This document shows, in pieces, positions 6,642-15,265 of a DNA stretch of 39,074 nucleotides (position 1 is the first letter of the stretch; the number at the start of each line of letters is the position of its first letter). The DNA is from RUG11894 sp964344335 (GTDB lineage Bacteria; Bacillota; Clostridia; Peptostreptococcales; Anaerovoracaceae), in contig CAYFMW010000012.1 in the NCBI GenBank assembly GCA_964344335.1, positions 1 to 39,074 on the forward strand, in the 5' to 3' direction. The position numbers and the translations under genes were made by a program. The notes beneath the pieces are model-generated. The model worked only from the letters and a program-made list of their open reading frames with translations. It was not told the origin of the DNA and did not search any database.

Positions 6642-7706
6642 ATGAAAGGCGGCGCAAAGAAAAAGGGCGGCATAGCCGTTTTAGTGGTATTTTTAGCTGC
6701 TTGCGCGGTTCTTTATGTATATATTTATGTGATACCTTCCGTGAGCGGGGCGTTTATGCAGACATCGACGGCGCGCTACGCGCAGATGTATACGAAGAAT
6801 TCGGCGCGCTGCATAGTCATCAGGGACGAGACGACGGTGAGAGCCGATGCGGGAGGTAAGAGCAGTTATTACATAAGGGAAGGGGAAAAGGCGCGCAAGG
6901 GGGTTAAGGTCGCGGATGTATATTCGGCGGGCGGCGTAAGCGAGGGCTACAAGCTTGCAAATACCTCCGTCGTCAGTTACTTTTGCGACGGTCTGGAGAC
7001 TTTGTATAGTCCCGGCACCATGGAAACTCTCGGCCCCGAGGCTTTCGAGTTTCCCAGTGACCACGCCCTTTGGGCTCCGGTCGATGTAAAGAAGGATTCC
7101 GTGTCGGCTGGCGATACGCTTTTTAAGACAGTAAACAGCGATACATGGTACATGGCTCTTCTCATCGATAAGGAGCAGTTGAACGAGTACTCGATGGGCA
7201 AGGAGATTGCCGTCTGCTTCGGAGAGGACAGGATAGAATCCAGCGTTTGCCGCATGGCGGGTTTTGAAGGCGGCTGGGTAATAATCGCCCAGACCAAGCG
7301 CTACTACAGCGAGTTTCAGAAGCTGCGCTATTGCGAGGTTGAGGTGATAACCCAGGATAACAAAGGCCTTGCGATACCGACCAGCGCAATCGCTTTAAAG
7401 GAGCAGGAGGACGGGAGCGTTCACAAGGGGGTCTATGTAAAGAATATAAACGGTGAGTTCAATTTTTACAGGGTATATGTGCTCGCCGAGGACCGCGAGA
7501 GCGAACAGACTCTCGTAGCGGCGGATCGCTTCTACGAAAAGGATGAGAACGGAGACTCGGTGAGGGTCGATACGATAGGAATTTACGATGAAGTGCTTCG
7601 GGATGCGGGGGCTCTGAGCGATGTTATCGTGAGCGATGATGCACCGCGCGAGGAAGAGGAAATAGTTTTCGAATGGGAGAAGCGCTCCGAGGAGACCGGA
7701 GAATAA
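6642..7706 (+). CDS. HlyD-like membrane-anchored periplasmic-adaptor-type protein
   Basis: A 354-residue protein with a short basic N-terminus, one transmembrane segment (about residues 11-31) and a long extracytoplasmic part. The architecture resembles the HlyD/lipoyl-knot adaptor-like proteins commonly found next to yggS and sepF in Clostridia; LWAPVDVKKDSVSAGDTLFK has the lipoyl-knot look, and the C-terminus is acidic. The function of this family in Gram-positive bacteria is not established; a role at the division site is suggested only by neighbours. The ATG at 6642 lacks a Shine-Dalgarno sequence and lies 8 nt after a -10 box. It overlaps yggS by one base (TAATG). Confidence 0.65.
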   Translation: MKGGAKKKGGIAVLVVFLAACAVLYVYIYVIPSVSGAFMQTSTARYAQMYTKNSARCIVIRDETTVRADAGGKSSYYIREGEKARKGVKVADVYSAGGVSEGYKLANTSVVSYFCDGLETLYSPGTMETLGPEAFEFPSDHALWAPVDVKKDSVSAGDTLFKTVNSDTWYMALLIDKEQLNEYSMGKEIAVCFGEDRIESSVCRMAGFEGGWVIIAQTKRYYSEFQKLRYCEVEVITQDNKGLAIPTSAIALKEQEDGSVHKGVYVKNINGEFNFYRVYVLAEDRESEQTLVAADRFYEKDENGDSVRVDTIGIYDEVLRDAGALSDVIVSDDAPREEEEIVFEWEKRSEETGE

Positions 7707-8422
7707 TGGGGGATATAGGCAGCAGAGTTAAGACGATAAAAGACAGAGTCCGCAGGGCGGCGGAGAAAAGCGGCAGAAGTATTGAGGATATAACCGTAAT
7801 CGCAGTGAGTAAACTCCGCGAACCTGAGGAAATAGAGGAAGTAATATCAGCTGGGATAGCCGACCTGGGCGAGAATAAGGTGCAGGAGCTCGAACTCAAG
7901 TACGACAAGGTACTTTCCCCGGTTCGCTGGCACTTGATAGGGCATCTGCAGAGGAATAAGGTCAAGTATATAATCGACAAGGTAGCTTTGATACATTCGC
8001 TGGACAGCCTGCGCCTTGCAAAGGAGATAGATAAGCGGGCGGAGCAGGCCGGAGTAGTCGCGGAGGTTCTGGTGCAGGTGAACGCAGCGGGAGAAGAGAG
8101 TAAATTCGGAGTTTCTTCGGAGGATGCGGCGCGATTAATCGACAAGGTCCTCGCCGCTTGCAGCAATGTGAGGATACGGGGGCTCATGCAGATAGCTCCG
8201 TACAGCGAAGACCTCGAGGATGTAAGGCCTTATTTCAGAGAGCTTAAGCAGCTCTACGACGAGCTTTCGCGGATTTCTCATCCCAATCTGAAATTCGATT
8301 ATCTGTCGATGGGGATGAGCGGAGATTTTGAGCTAGCTATAGAGGAAGGCGCAAACATGGTGAGGATTGGCAGCGCCATATTCGGAGACAGGGATTATTC
8401 CAAGAGAATGGGAGGTTTATAA
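7706..8422 (+). CDS. yggS: YggS/PLPBP-family pyridoxal phosphate homeostasis protein
   Basis: A 238-residue PLP-binding TIM-barrel protein without known enzymatic activity that buffers PLP and affects amino-acid and keto-acid pools. The motifs ITVIAVSKLREPEEI (PLP lysine), DLGENKVQEL, WHLIGHLQRNKVKYI, SKFGVS and LSMGMSGDFELAIEEGANMVRIGSAIFG are all present in the expected order. The start at 7706 overlaps the preceding stop, and sepF begins one base after its own stop. Confidence 0.95.
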   Translation: MGDIGSRVKTIKDRVRRAAEKSGRSIEDITVIAVSKLREPEEIEEVISAGIADLGENKVQELELKYDKVLSPVRWHLIGHLQRNKVKYIIDKVALIHSLDSLRLAKEIDKRAEQAGVVAEVLVQVNAAGEESKFGVSSEDAARLIDKVLAACSNVRIRGLMQIAPYSEDLEDVRPYFRELKQLYDELSRISHPNLKFDYLSMGMSGDFELAIEEGANMVRIGSAIFGDRDYSKRMGGL

Positions 8423-8423
8423 G

Positions 8424-8915
8424 ATGGGATTGTTCGACAAATTTAAGGAATTAATAGGTATTGAGGAGATCGAAGAGGAAGACGACGAGGAGATTGAAAG
8501 CCCCGAGCAAAAGTCCATCATACCTCAGAGGCCTGCGCCCGGAGTGCCGATAAACAGGGCACCTTCGACTACGAGCACCCCGCCGGGATCCGTGAGGCCT
8601 CAGAGCAATACCGCGAGGCTGACGAATCAGTTTAAGATGCTGGTTATAGAGCCTCACAGCTTCGACGAGAGTCCCAAGCTAGTGGACAGCCTGAAGGCGA
8701 GAAAGCCCGTCATCATCAACCTGGAAAATCTCGAGACCGATACCGCTCGCAAGATTTTCGATTTTCTGTCCGGAGCGACTTATGCGCTCAACGGGAATGT
8801 TCAGAAGGTTGCAAATAACATATTCGTCTTCGCCCCTGAAAATGTGAATGTGGACTATAATGCCGGTCGCAAACCGGATAAGATCACTGAAGGTATTAAG
8901 AGTCCCTGGAGGTAG
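8424..8915 (+). CDS. sepF: Cell division protein SepF
   Basis: A 163-residue protein with the SepF layout: an N-terminal membrane-targeting amphipathic helix (MGLFDKFKELIGIEE), an acidic and Pro/Ser/Thr-rich linker (about residues 12-70), then the conserved FtsZ-binding domain (MLVIEPHSFDESPKLVD, KPVIINLENLETDTARKIFDFLSGATYALNG and a final IFVFAPENV). SepF bundles FtsZ filaments and tethers them to the membrane. The start at 8424 follows GGGAGG in the yggS 3' end. divIVA follows after 3 bases. Confidence 0.95.
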   Translation: MGLFDKFKELIGIEEIEEEDDEEIESPEQKSIIPQRPAPGVPINRAPSTTSTPPGSVRPQSNTARLTNQFKMLVIEPHSFDESPKLVDSLKARKPVIINLENLETDTARKIFDFLSGATYALNGNVQKVANNIFVFAPENVNVDYNAGRKPDKITEGIKSPWR

Positions 8916-8918
8916 TCA

Positions 8919-9518
8919 ATGATAACACCGGCAGATATACAAAAGAAGGAATTCGGCAAGTCCGTTCGCGGATACAATCAGGAGGAAGTCGATGTCTTCC
9001 TCGATCAGCTGACAGCTGATTACGAGAGTCTCATAAAGGAAAACGAGAATCTCAGCAGGCAGGCTGAAGAACTGAGGACGCAGCTGGAGGGCTACAGGGA
9101 GACCGAGGGCGCGGTGCTCAAGACCCTGGAGGCCGCAAAAGAGCTTATGAAGGACATTTCCGCCAGCGCGGAAAAGAGGGCGAATATACTCGTAAAGAAC
9201 GCGGAGCTCGATGCGGACCTCAAGCAGAGACAGGCCAGAGACAATGTAGATCGCTTAAAGGAGGAAGAGGCGAGGCTTAGGCTGCGCGTAAACAGCGTAA
9301 AGTCCAAGTTCCGCAGCTTTATGGAGAGCGAGCTGGAGCGCTTCGATTCTTTGAGCGAGGTAATCTTCGGTGTTGCGGAGAATTCCGAGGAAGTCTTGAA
9401 GAAGCCCCGCAAGGCTCCTTCCGCGGAGGTCATCAGAAAGCCTCCCGTAAGCGAGGTTCGGGACGACGACGATGACGACCTCTTTAAGACGATAATAAGC
9501 GTCAGAGGCAAAGAATAG
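8919..9518 (+). CDS. divIVA: DivIVA domain protein
   Basis: A 199-residue coiled-coil protein. The N-terminus MITPADIQKKEFGKSVRGYN followed by EEVDVFLDQL is the DivIVA lipid-binding domain; about residues 30-150 are predicted coiled coil rich in Glu, Lys, Leu and Arg, and the tail contains a run of aspartates. DivIVA/GpsB proteins recognise curved membrane and organise division or polar growth. The arrangement yggS-sepF-divIVA-lspA is typical of Bacillota. Confidence 0.93.
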   Translation: MITPADIQKKEFGKSVRGYNQEEVDVFLDQLTADYESLIKENENLSRQAEELRTQLEGYRETEGAVLKTLEAAKELMKDISASAEKRANILVKNAELDADLKQRQARDNVDRLKEEEARLRLRVNSVKSKFRSFMESELERFDSLSEVIFGVAENSEEVLKKPRKAPSAEVIRKPPVSEVRDDDDDDLFKTIISVRGKE

Positions 9519-9527
9519 AGTAATAGA

Positions 9528-9998
9528 GTGTTCGTAATTATTGCGCTCGTTTGCATAGCGGCAGACCAAATAAGCAAGGCATATATCGAAAGCAGGATGA
9601 ACTTCAACAGATTCACCGTAATTCCCAAGATTCTCGACATCGCGCATGTAAGGAACACAGGGGCGGCTTTCGGTATGCTAAAGGGGAAGACCGGACTGCT
9701 TACTGTGGTTACTTGCCTTATGATTGTAGGCCTCACGGTATATGTTTTCGTAAACAAGAAGAACTTGAGCAAGCTCGAAATCGCCTCGCTCGCACTGATA
9801 TGCGGAGGCGGCGTAGGCAATCTGATAAGCAGGCTGCGCTTCGGCTATGTTACGGATTTCATAGACATTCATATACTTCCGGTATTCAACCTGGCGGACA
9901 TCTGCATCACCTGCGGCTGCGCTCTTCTGGTTGTGGCTGTTCTTATAAACGATTTTGTCAAACAGGGCATTAAGCCGCCCGGCGAGAGCGATGTATAG
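9528..9998 (+). CDS. lspA: Lipoprotein signal peptidase (signal peptidase II)
   Basis: A 156-residue protein with four membrane segments and the LspA signatures: DQISKAYI near the N-terminus, VRNTGAAFGML, GGGVGNLISRLRFGYVTDFIDIH with the first catalytic Asp, and PVFNLADICI with the second. It cleaves prolipoprotein signal peptides before the lipidated Cys, for example on the substrate-binding lipoprotein at 15315. The start appears to be GTG at 9528, with only a weak purine stretch upstream. Its stop codon shares a base with the rluD start. Confidence 0.93.
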   Translation: MFVIIALVCIAADQISKAYIESRMNFNRFTVIPKILDIAHVRNTGAAFGMLKGKTGLLTVVTCLMIVGLTVYVFVNKKNLSKLEIASLALICGGGVGNLISRLRFGYVTDFIDIHILPVFNLADICITCGCALLVVAVLINDFVKQGIKPPGESDV

Positions 9999-10930
9999 TG
10001 GAACAGATGCACGAAGAAACATTTGAATTTATAATTGAGGAAGAGCATGCGGGCCTGAGGGCCGACGGCGTGCTCTCGTCATTCTTTGAAGATTTAAGCA
10101 GGAGCCGCATCCAAAAACTCATGGAGAGCGGCTTTGTAAGCGCCGACGGCGAGCCATTGCTGTCTCGCAAGCAGAAGCTCAAGGCGGGGACAAGGATAGT
10201 GCTGAGGCTCCCCGAGGAAAATGACTCGACACCGCTGCCCGAGAATATTTCACTTGATGTAGTCTACGAGGACGAGAGCATAATAGTCGTGAACAAGCCT
10301 GTCGGGATGGTGGTTCACCCCGCGCCGGGAAACAGGAGCGGAACACTGGTGAATGCGCTGCTTGCCCGCTGCGGCAGGCTTTCCGGGCTCAACGGGCCCG
10401 ACAGACCAGGGATAGTTCACAGGATAGACAAGGATACATCGGGGCTTTTGGTCTGTGCGAAGGATGACGATGCGCATGCGGCGCTCGCGGAGCAACTTGC
10501 GGACCGCAGCATGCTTCGCAGCTATAGGGCTCTATGTTTCTACGGCTTTTCCAAAGAGAGCGGCACCATAGATGCGCCCATAGGCAGAAGTCCTTCGAAT
10601 CGCCTTAAATGGGCGGTGGTAGGGGACGGCAGACCTGCTGTGACGCATTGGAAGCTGCGCGAACGCTTTAACGGATTTACGGAGCTGGACGCGAGGCTCC
10701 AGACCGGAAGGACTCATCAGATAAGGGTCCATTTGGCGTATATAGACCGTCCGGTTTTAGGGGATCCGCTCTATGGCCCGAAAAAGCAGCCATATACACT
10801 AAGCGGCCAGATGCTGCACGCGGAGCGCATCGGCTTCGTCCATCCCAAGAGCGGGGAATACATGGAATTTTGCGCCGAGCCCCCTGAAGAGTATCTGCTT
10901 ACTGTGCAGAAGCTGAGAAACAGAAAATAA
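9998..10930 (+). CDS. rluD: RluD-family 23S rRNA pseudouridine synthase
   Basis: A 310-residue protein with an N-terminal S4 RNA-binding domain (LRADGVLSSFFEDLSRSRIQ) and the RluA/RluD catalytic domain. The motif HRIDKDTSGLLVCAK carries the catalytic Asp, followed by LQTGRTHQIRVHLAY and GDPLYG. The family isomerises uridines in 23S rRNA helix 69 or related sites. The start may be GTG 9998, overlapping lspA, or ATG 10007; they differ by three residues. It ends the operon, with a hairpin terminator just downstream. Confidence 0.92.
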   Translation: MEQMHEETFEFIIEEEHAGLRADGVLSSFFEDLSRSRIQKLMESGFVSADGEPLLSRKQKLKAGTRIVLRLPEENDSTPLPENISLDVVYEDESIIVVNKPVGMVVHPAPGNRSGTLVNALLARCGRLSGLNGPDRPGIVHRIDKDTSGLLVCAKDDDAHAALAEQLADRSMLRSYRALCFYGFSKESGTIDAPIGRSPSNRLKWAVVGDGRPAVTHWKLRERFNGFTELDARLQTGRTHQIRVHLAYIDRPVLGDPLYGPKKQPYTLSGQMLHAERIGFVHPKSGEYMEFCAEPPEEYLLTVQKLRNRK

Positions 10931-10934
10931 TTAA

Positions 10935-10968
10935 AGCCGCCTCCGGTCAGGGCGGCTCTATCTTTCTT
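10935..10968 (+). terminator. Terminator after rluD
   Basis: AGCCGCC (10935-10941) pairs with GGCGGCT (10951-10957), followed by a T-rich but interrupted tail. The rest of the gap to 11217 is AT-rich and shows no gene; it contains an inverted repeat TGTAAA-ATA-TTTACA at 11041-11055 of unknown meaning. Confidence 0.7.
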
Positions 10969-11217
10969 CGGTGCGGGAGCTATACCTCATTTCTCTAGTC
11001 AACATAAGTTTTAACTTCAGGAACCGGATCTGTAAGTAATTGTAAAATATTTACATCTAAATGTCAACAGGAAAATGGAATAAAATAGAAAATAAAGGAA
11101 ATAATAGGTTTTTATGACTCGAGAAAGAGTTGAGACATATATTACATTATGTCAACAAAATGAACCCCTTGTTTTCCATGGAAACTCAGTGATTTCGGGC
11201 ATAAAATGGAATTTACT

Positions 11218-11634
11218 TTATAAATCATCAACATCTATTACCCGTATATTTGCTTTTTGCAGGATTTCGGCAAAGACTCCTTTTCCCGGAATCAGCTTGC
11301 CCGTAAATGACCCGTCATATATGAAATTGACGCCGCAGGACGGACTTCTGGATTTAAGTATTACAAGTTCCACATCGTTTTCAATTACAGTATTTAAAGC
11401 CCTTTGGGCCCCTTTTTTGAATTCATCATCCACAGAATTCCCGTTTATCTGCATGACGATTCCGTCGACTATTTCAGCCGGCTCTCTCGGTGTCGGCAGG
11501 CCGCCCAGTACTTCCGGACATACGGGAACAACTTCGTGCCCTTGAATAAATCTTTCAACCTTCTTGCTGAAGTTATTTCCGCCGTTGTATTTGCAGTTTT
11601 CGCCTAAAAGACAGGCACTCACGGCAATCTTCAT
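11218..11634 (-). CDS. DUF523-family protein
   Basis: A 138-residue protein with the DUF523 signatures: VSACLLGENCKYNGGNN at the N-terminus, VPVCPEVLGGLPTPREPAEI, and ILKSRSPSCGV with a downstream GKGVFAEIL. The conserved cysteines in CLLG..C, PEVLGG and SPSCG suggest a metal- or sulfur-related activity, but the biochemical role is not established as far as I know. The start at 11634 overlaps the stop of rqcH in an ATGA arrangement, so the two minus-strand genes are translationally coupled, with this one downstream. Confidence 0.88.
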   Translation of the reverse strand: MKIAVSACLLGENCKYNGGNNFSKKVERFIQGHEVVPVCPEVLGGLPTPREPAEIVDGIVMQINGNSVDDEFKKGAQRALNTVIENDVELVILKSRSPSCGVNFIYDGSFTGKLIPGKGVFAEILQKANIRVIDVDDL

Positions 11635-13304
11635 ACTGTCCTCACAATGTCCGAGTTCCATTGAAGCGGATCGACCGGGTTTACCCAAACCGTTCGATTG
11701 TTGGTGAACACGACCATCCCGGGTTTTGCTCCCGCCGGTTTTTTAAGATATCGCAGCGGAAGATAGTCCACCGGCACATTTTCGGAATTTCTGGCCTTCG
11801 AGAACCAGGCTGCGACGGCTGCCGCCTGGAAAATTGCATCTTCGCCGGGGGCTTCACCTTCGGTGAGCAATAGCGCGTGCGAGCCGTGGATGTCCTTTGT
11901 GTGGAACCAGTAGTCGCTCTTCTTTCCCAGCTTGAAACTTATATAGTCGTTTTCGCTGTTGCTCCTGCCTACGAGCAGATTCAGACCGCAGGGCAGGGTA
12001 AAACGCCTGGGTTTCGGCTTGCTGACGGCGCGCTTCCTTTCTTTGGTCTTGTGAGGCCTTATATATCCTTCGCGGACCAGTTCGTTCTTGAGCAGTTCCA
12101 ATTCTTCGTAGGAGTCGCTTATCTCGATCTGATCTCTTACGCTTTCGATATATTCTATGTCCGCATTGCATTCTTCGAGGCGGGCGAGTTTAACCTTTCT
12201 GCCGCTCTTAGCCTTCGAGTATTTTTTATAGTAATTCTGAGCATTTTTCGACGCGGAGAAGCGCTCGTCGAGTTCTATCAGGACAGTGCTTCCATCGTAG
12301 TAGCTCACGACGCTTACGGATTTGTCTCCGGGTTTTACCGCATGCAGGTTCGCATTGAGCAGTTCTCCCTTAAGCCTGTATTCATCGGCCTTTTCGCTCA
12401 GCTGTATCTCTTCCAGAAGGCGCTGCTTTTTTAAAAGATGCTTATCGATTAGCCTGTCCACGCTTTTTGTAAAACTTTCCGCCCTCTGAAGCAGCCTGTT
12501 GGTTTCGACTCTGTTATCGTAGTAATAGTCCAGCGCATCTCCGATTTCTTCGAAGGCGAGGACTTTGGAGCTCTCGCTGAGCTTTCGGAGCGGGAATGCG
12601 TGGACTTCAAAGGGGGTTTCGCGATCGTCGATATAGACCGCGGGCCTGAAATTGCCTTCGAGCAAATCCTTTTGAACTTCAAAAATCATGGCCGGATCCG
12701 CCTCAAACTCGGCGCAGGCGGCTCTTACGACGCCCTGAATCTCGGATATTTTTTCGAAATCTCCTTCCTTTAAGGTCCAAAAATTCCTTTTGTCTCCTCC
12801 TGGAGGCGGAAGGTATGGCATGCCCGGCAGTATTTGCCTGTAGCGGTTCAGGTCTATGGATATGCGCTTGGCGGAGTCTATAATCTTATCGCTTTCGCTG
12901 TCAAGCAGGATGATATTGCTGTGGCGACCCATGGTCTCGCAGACCAGGCACTTATTTGCTGAATAGCCCATCTCGCTTATAGTCTCGATATCGAATCTGA
13001 TTATCCTGTCGCTGGAAACCTGGTTGACCGCAGCGATTCGTCCGCCCTGGATATGCTTCCTGAGGACCATGCAGAACATAGGGGGCTCCTTGGGGTTTTC
13101 CTTGGAGAGTTTTGTAAGATGCACTCTCGCCCCCTGCGGCGAGACGCACAGCAAAAGCCTGCACCGCTTGCCGTCGGCGGGGCAGTAGAGCTGCATTACA
13201 ATCTCGTCCGTCTCCGGTTGTTGAATTTTTTCTATTTTCGCTCCCTGCAGCTTGCGATTTAAGTCCATCGCGACGGCTCCGGCGAGCAATCCGTCAAAAG
13301 CCAT
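11631..13304 (-). CDS. rqcH: NFACT-family protein RqcH (ribosome-associated quality control)
   Basis: A 557-residue protein with an N-terminal NFACT-N domain (MAFDGLLAGAVAMDLNRKLQ, YCPADGKRCRLLLCVSPQGARVHLT), a central coiled-coil region (about residues 265-420) and a C-terminal NFACT-R domain (GLNLLVGRSNSENDYISFK, DYWFHTKDIHGSHALLL). Bacterial RqcH binds obstructed 50S subunits and recruits tRNA-Ala to add alanine tails to stalled chains; the family was earlier called fibronectin-binding protein (FbpA). An AATGAGG ribosome binding site precedes the ATG. It is divergent from yicC across a 116-bp gap. Confidence 0.92.
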   Translation of the reverse strand: MAFDGLLAGAVAMDLNRKLQGAKIEKIQQPETDEIVMQLYCPADGKRCRLLLCVSPQGARVHLTKLSKENPKEPPMFCMVLRKHIQGGRIAAVNQVSSDRIIRFDIETISEMGYSANKCLVCETMGRHSNIILLDSESDKIIDSAKRISIDLNRYRQILPGMPYLPPPGGDKRNFWTLKEGDFEKISEIQGVVRAACAEFEADPAMIFEVQKDLLEGNFRPAVYIDDRETPFEVHAFPLRKLSESSKVLAFEEIGDALDYYYDNRVETNRLLQRAESFTKSVDRLIDKHLLKKQRLLEEIQLSEKADEYRLKGELLNANLHAVKPGDKSVSVVSYYDGSTVLIELDERFSASKNAQNYYKKYSKAKSGRKVKLARLEECNADIEYIESVRDQIEISDSYEELELLKNELVREGYIRPHKTKERKRAVSKPKPRRFTLPCGLNLLVGRSNSENDYISFKLGKKSDYWFHTKDIHGSHALLLTEGEAPGEDAIFQAAAVAAWFSKARNSENVPVDYLPLRYLKKPAGAKPGMVVFTNNRTVWVNPVDPLQWNSDIVRTV

Positions 13305-13334
13305 AAAACCTCATTATTCAATCGTTTAAAAGTA

Positions 13335-13343
13335 TGCTAAAAT
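13335..13343 (+). promoter_or_regulatory. Possible extended -10 promoter of yicC
   Basis: TGCTAAAAT at 13335-13343 is an extended -10 motif in the gap between divergent rqcH and yicC; no good -35 box was seen. It would leave a leader of about 70 nt before yicC, which has a good ribosome binding site (GGAAAGGGG). Confidence 0.35.
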
Positions 13344-13420
13344 CTTATCTGTGGTAACATGAATGATAACACGAATTTGAATACTTGGCTAAAGTATAGC
13401 GCAGGGAAAGGGGAAATTTT

Positions 13421-14308
13421 ATGGCAAAGAGCATGACCGGCTTCGGCAGAGGCGAGTATGTGGACGAGCTACGGAGCGTTAGCGTCGAAGCTAGGTCTGT
13501 AAATCACAGGTATTCCGACATCAATGTAAGGCTTCCTCGCAGCTATCAGTTTGCGGAGGACAGTCTGAAGTCTATAGTCAAGGAGTATGCGCCGAGAGGA
13601 AAGATAGATGTTTTTGTTTATGTAGAGAACGCAGCGACGGAGAATGTCGAGCTGCAGCTTAACCTGGTGCTTGCAAGAAACTATGCGGAGAGCTTGAACC
13701 TTCTCAAGAGTCAAATCCCCGGCCTTCGCGGTGAAGCCGACCTCGAGATGATAGCGTCCTTTCCCGATGTAATAAAGGCCGCTCCCGCCGAAGAAGACGA
13801 GGAAGCGGTTTTGCAGGCCCTCACTCAGGCTGCGAGAGCGGCATGCGAGAATCTATTTCAGATGAAGCTTGCAGAAGGCGCCGAGCTTGCGGCGGATATA
13901 CTCGAGCGCAACGATAAGATAGAGAATATTGCGGATGATATCGAAAAATATACCCCCGATGTCGTCAGGAACTATGTCCAAAAGATGAAGGACAGGATAA
14001 AGGAGCTCATAGATGGAGAGGCGGAGCTCCCCGAGGACCGCATACTCCTCGAAGCCGCCGTCTTTGCGGATAAGTCGAATATCACCGAGGAGTTGGTGCG
14101 CCTGCGCAGCCACTGCGCTCAGATGCGCGATATCTTTAAGGAAGAGGACGAGCAGATAGGCAAAAAACTGGACTTCCTCGTGCAGGAGATGAACCGCGAG
14201 GCGAACACCATAGGCTCTAAGGCTAATGATATAAGAATAACTAGCGATGTGTTGGCCCTTAAGGCCGAGATAGAAAAGATTCGAGAACAGGTTCAGAATA
14301 TAGAATAG
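13421..14308 (+). CDS. yicC: YicC-family endoribonuclease
   Basis: A 295-residue protein with the conserved start MAKSMTGFGRGEY, VEARSVNHRY and the C-terminal block LVQEMNREANTIGSKANDI, then ALKAEIEKIREQVQN. The central part is acidic and helical. YicC/YloC proteins were recently shown to be RNases that cleave RNA hairpins. The gene precedes gmk and rpoZ in the usual Bacillota order, but remA, which often lies between yicC and gmk, is absent. Confidence 0.93.
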   Translation: MAKSMTGFGRGEYVDELRSVSVEARSVNHRYSDINVRLPRSYQFAEDSLKSIVKEYAPRGKIDVFVYVENAATENVELQLNLVLARNYAESLNLLKSQIPGLRGEADLEMIASFPDVIKAAPAEEDEEAVLQALTQAARAACENLFQMKLAEGAELAADILERNDKIENIADDIEKYTPDVVRNYVQKMKDRIKELIDGEAELPEDRILLEAAVFADKSNITEELVRLRSHCAQMRDIFKEEDEQIGKKLDFLVQEMNREANTIGSKANDIRITSDVLALKAEIEKIREQVQNIE

Positions 14309-14313
14309 CGCTC

Positions 14314-14342
14314 TTGAAAAAAGTCGAGATTTATTGTAGCAT
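14314..14342 (+). promoter_or_regulatory. Possible promoter of gmk-rpoZ
   Basis: TTGAAA at 14314-14319 and TAGCAT at 14337-14342 with a 17-bp spacer. The -10 box is imperfect. It starts 6 bp after the yicC stop codon. Confidence 0.4.
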
Positions 14343-14365
14343 TTATATTCACTACGAGGTAAATT

Positions 14366-14971
14366 ATGCGCAAGGGAAAATTGTTTGTCATCTCAGGCCC
14401 CTCCGCCGCAGGCAAGGGTGCTATATGCAAAGGATTGCTCGAGGACGAGCGCATTTGGCTTTCGGTTTCCCTGACGACGAGAAAGCCCAGAAGCGGCGAG
14501 ATCGACGGCGAGCATTATTACTTCGTCTCCGAGGAAGAGTTCAAGCGCGAACTTGCGAACGAAAATCTTCTGGAGCATGCCAAGATTTACGGAAATCGCT
14601 ACGGCACCCCAAAGCACAAGGCTCTCGAACATATGCAGTCCGGGGATGATGTAATACTCGAGATAGAGATGCAGGGCGCTCTACAGGTCAAGAAGAACTA
14701 CCCTGATGCGGTTTTGATATTCATCCTGCCGCCTTCGCTGAAGGAACTTAGGAGGCGTATAGAGATGCGCGGAACGGAGTCCGAAGAGCAGATCGAAGCC
14801 AGGATGGAACAGACTCTATCCGAGATAGAATTGATATCCGAATATGACTATTGGATTATCAACGATGAGCTCGAAACTGCGATAAGCTGTGCGAGGTCGA
14901 TAATTTGCGCCGAGCACAACAAGGTCACCGGATTCGAAAAGGAACTGATAAGCAAATATAAGGAGGAATAA
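14366..14971 (+). CDS. gmk: Guanylate kinase
   Basis: A 201-residue kinase converting GMP and ATP to GDP and ADP. The P-loop reads ISGPSAAGKGAICKGLL (about residues 8-24); the usual form is GPSGxGKGT, so the Gly/Ala and Thr/Ala substitutions are mild deviations. SVSLTTRKPRSGEIDGEHYYFVSEEEF holds the GMP-binding residues, followed by HAKIYGNRYGTPK and ILEIEMQGALQVKK. The ATG at 14366 follows a GAGG sequence. rpoZ starts one base after its stop. Confidence 0.95.
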   Translation: MRKGKLFVISGPSAAGKGAICKGLLEDERIWLSVSLTTRKPRSGEIDGEHYYFVSEEEFKRELANENLLEHAKIYGNRYGTPKHKALEHMQSGDDVILEIEMQGALQVKKNYPDAVLIFILPPSLKELRRRIEMRGTESEEQIEARMEQTLSEIELISEYDYWIINDELETAISCARSIICAEHNKVTGFEKELISKYKEE

Positions 14972-14972
14972 T

Positions 14973-15167
14973 ATGCTTTTATATCCGTCGGTCGATTTAC
15001 TCAAGACTAAGGTCGACAGCAAGTATACATTGGTGATTATGGCGGCCAAGCGCGCCAGAGACATAATGGACGGCAAGCCCATGCTCGTGGATATAGATAC
15101 CGACAAACCCGTATCGGTCGCCACGGCGGAGATTGCCGACAACCTCATATCCTATAAGAAACCGTGA
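14973..15167 (+). CDS. rpoZ: RNA polymerase omega subunit
   Basis: A short 64-residue protein that matches omega: LLYPSVDLLKTKVDSKYTLV, MAAKRARDI, and the end VATAEIADNLISYKK. Omega helps assemble and stabilise the beta-prime subunit. The length is typical of clostridial omega proteins. It follows gmk after one base and is closed by a strong terminator. Confidence 0.92.
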   Translation: MLLYPSVDLLKTKVDSKYTLVIMAAKRARDIMDGKPMLVDIDTDKPVSVATAEIADNLISYKKP

Positions 15168-15175
15168 TGGGAAAG

Positions 15176-15196
15176 GGGGCTGCAAGCCCCTTTTTT
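15176..15196 (+). terminator. Terminator after rpoZ
   Basis: GGGGCT (15176-15181), loop GCA, AGCCCC (15185-15190), then TTTTTT. Confidence 0.85.
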
Positions 15197-15235
15197 ATTG
15201 CAATGAAACCGCCGCACAATTTTTTTTGATTATTT

Positions 15236-15265
15236 TCACTTTAGTGCTTTACAACTCTAAAGTGA
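15236..15265. promoter_or_regulatory. Inverted-repeat operator candidate over the transporter promoter
   Basis: TCACTTTAG (15236-15244) and CTAAAGTGA (15257-15265) form a perfect 9-bp inverted repeat with a 12-bp centre. It encloses the -35 box and reaches into the spacer, the expected place for a repressor site. The regulator is unknown. Confidence 0.5.

Noticed and set aside
11114..11545. Plus-strand 143-codon frame
   Set aside because: It lies antisense to the well-supported DUF523 gene and has no homologous look or ribosome binding site.
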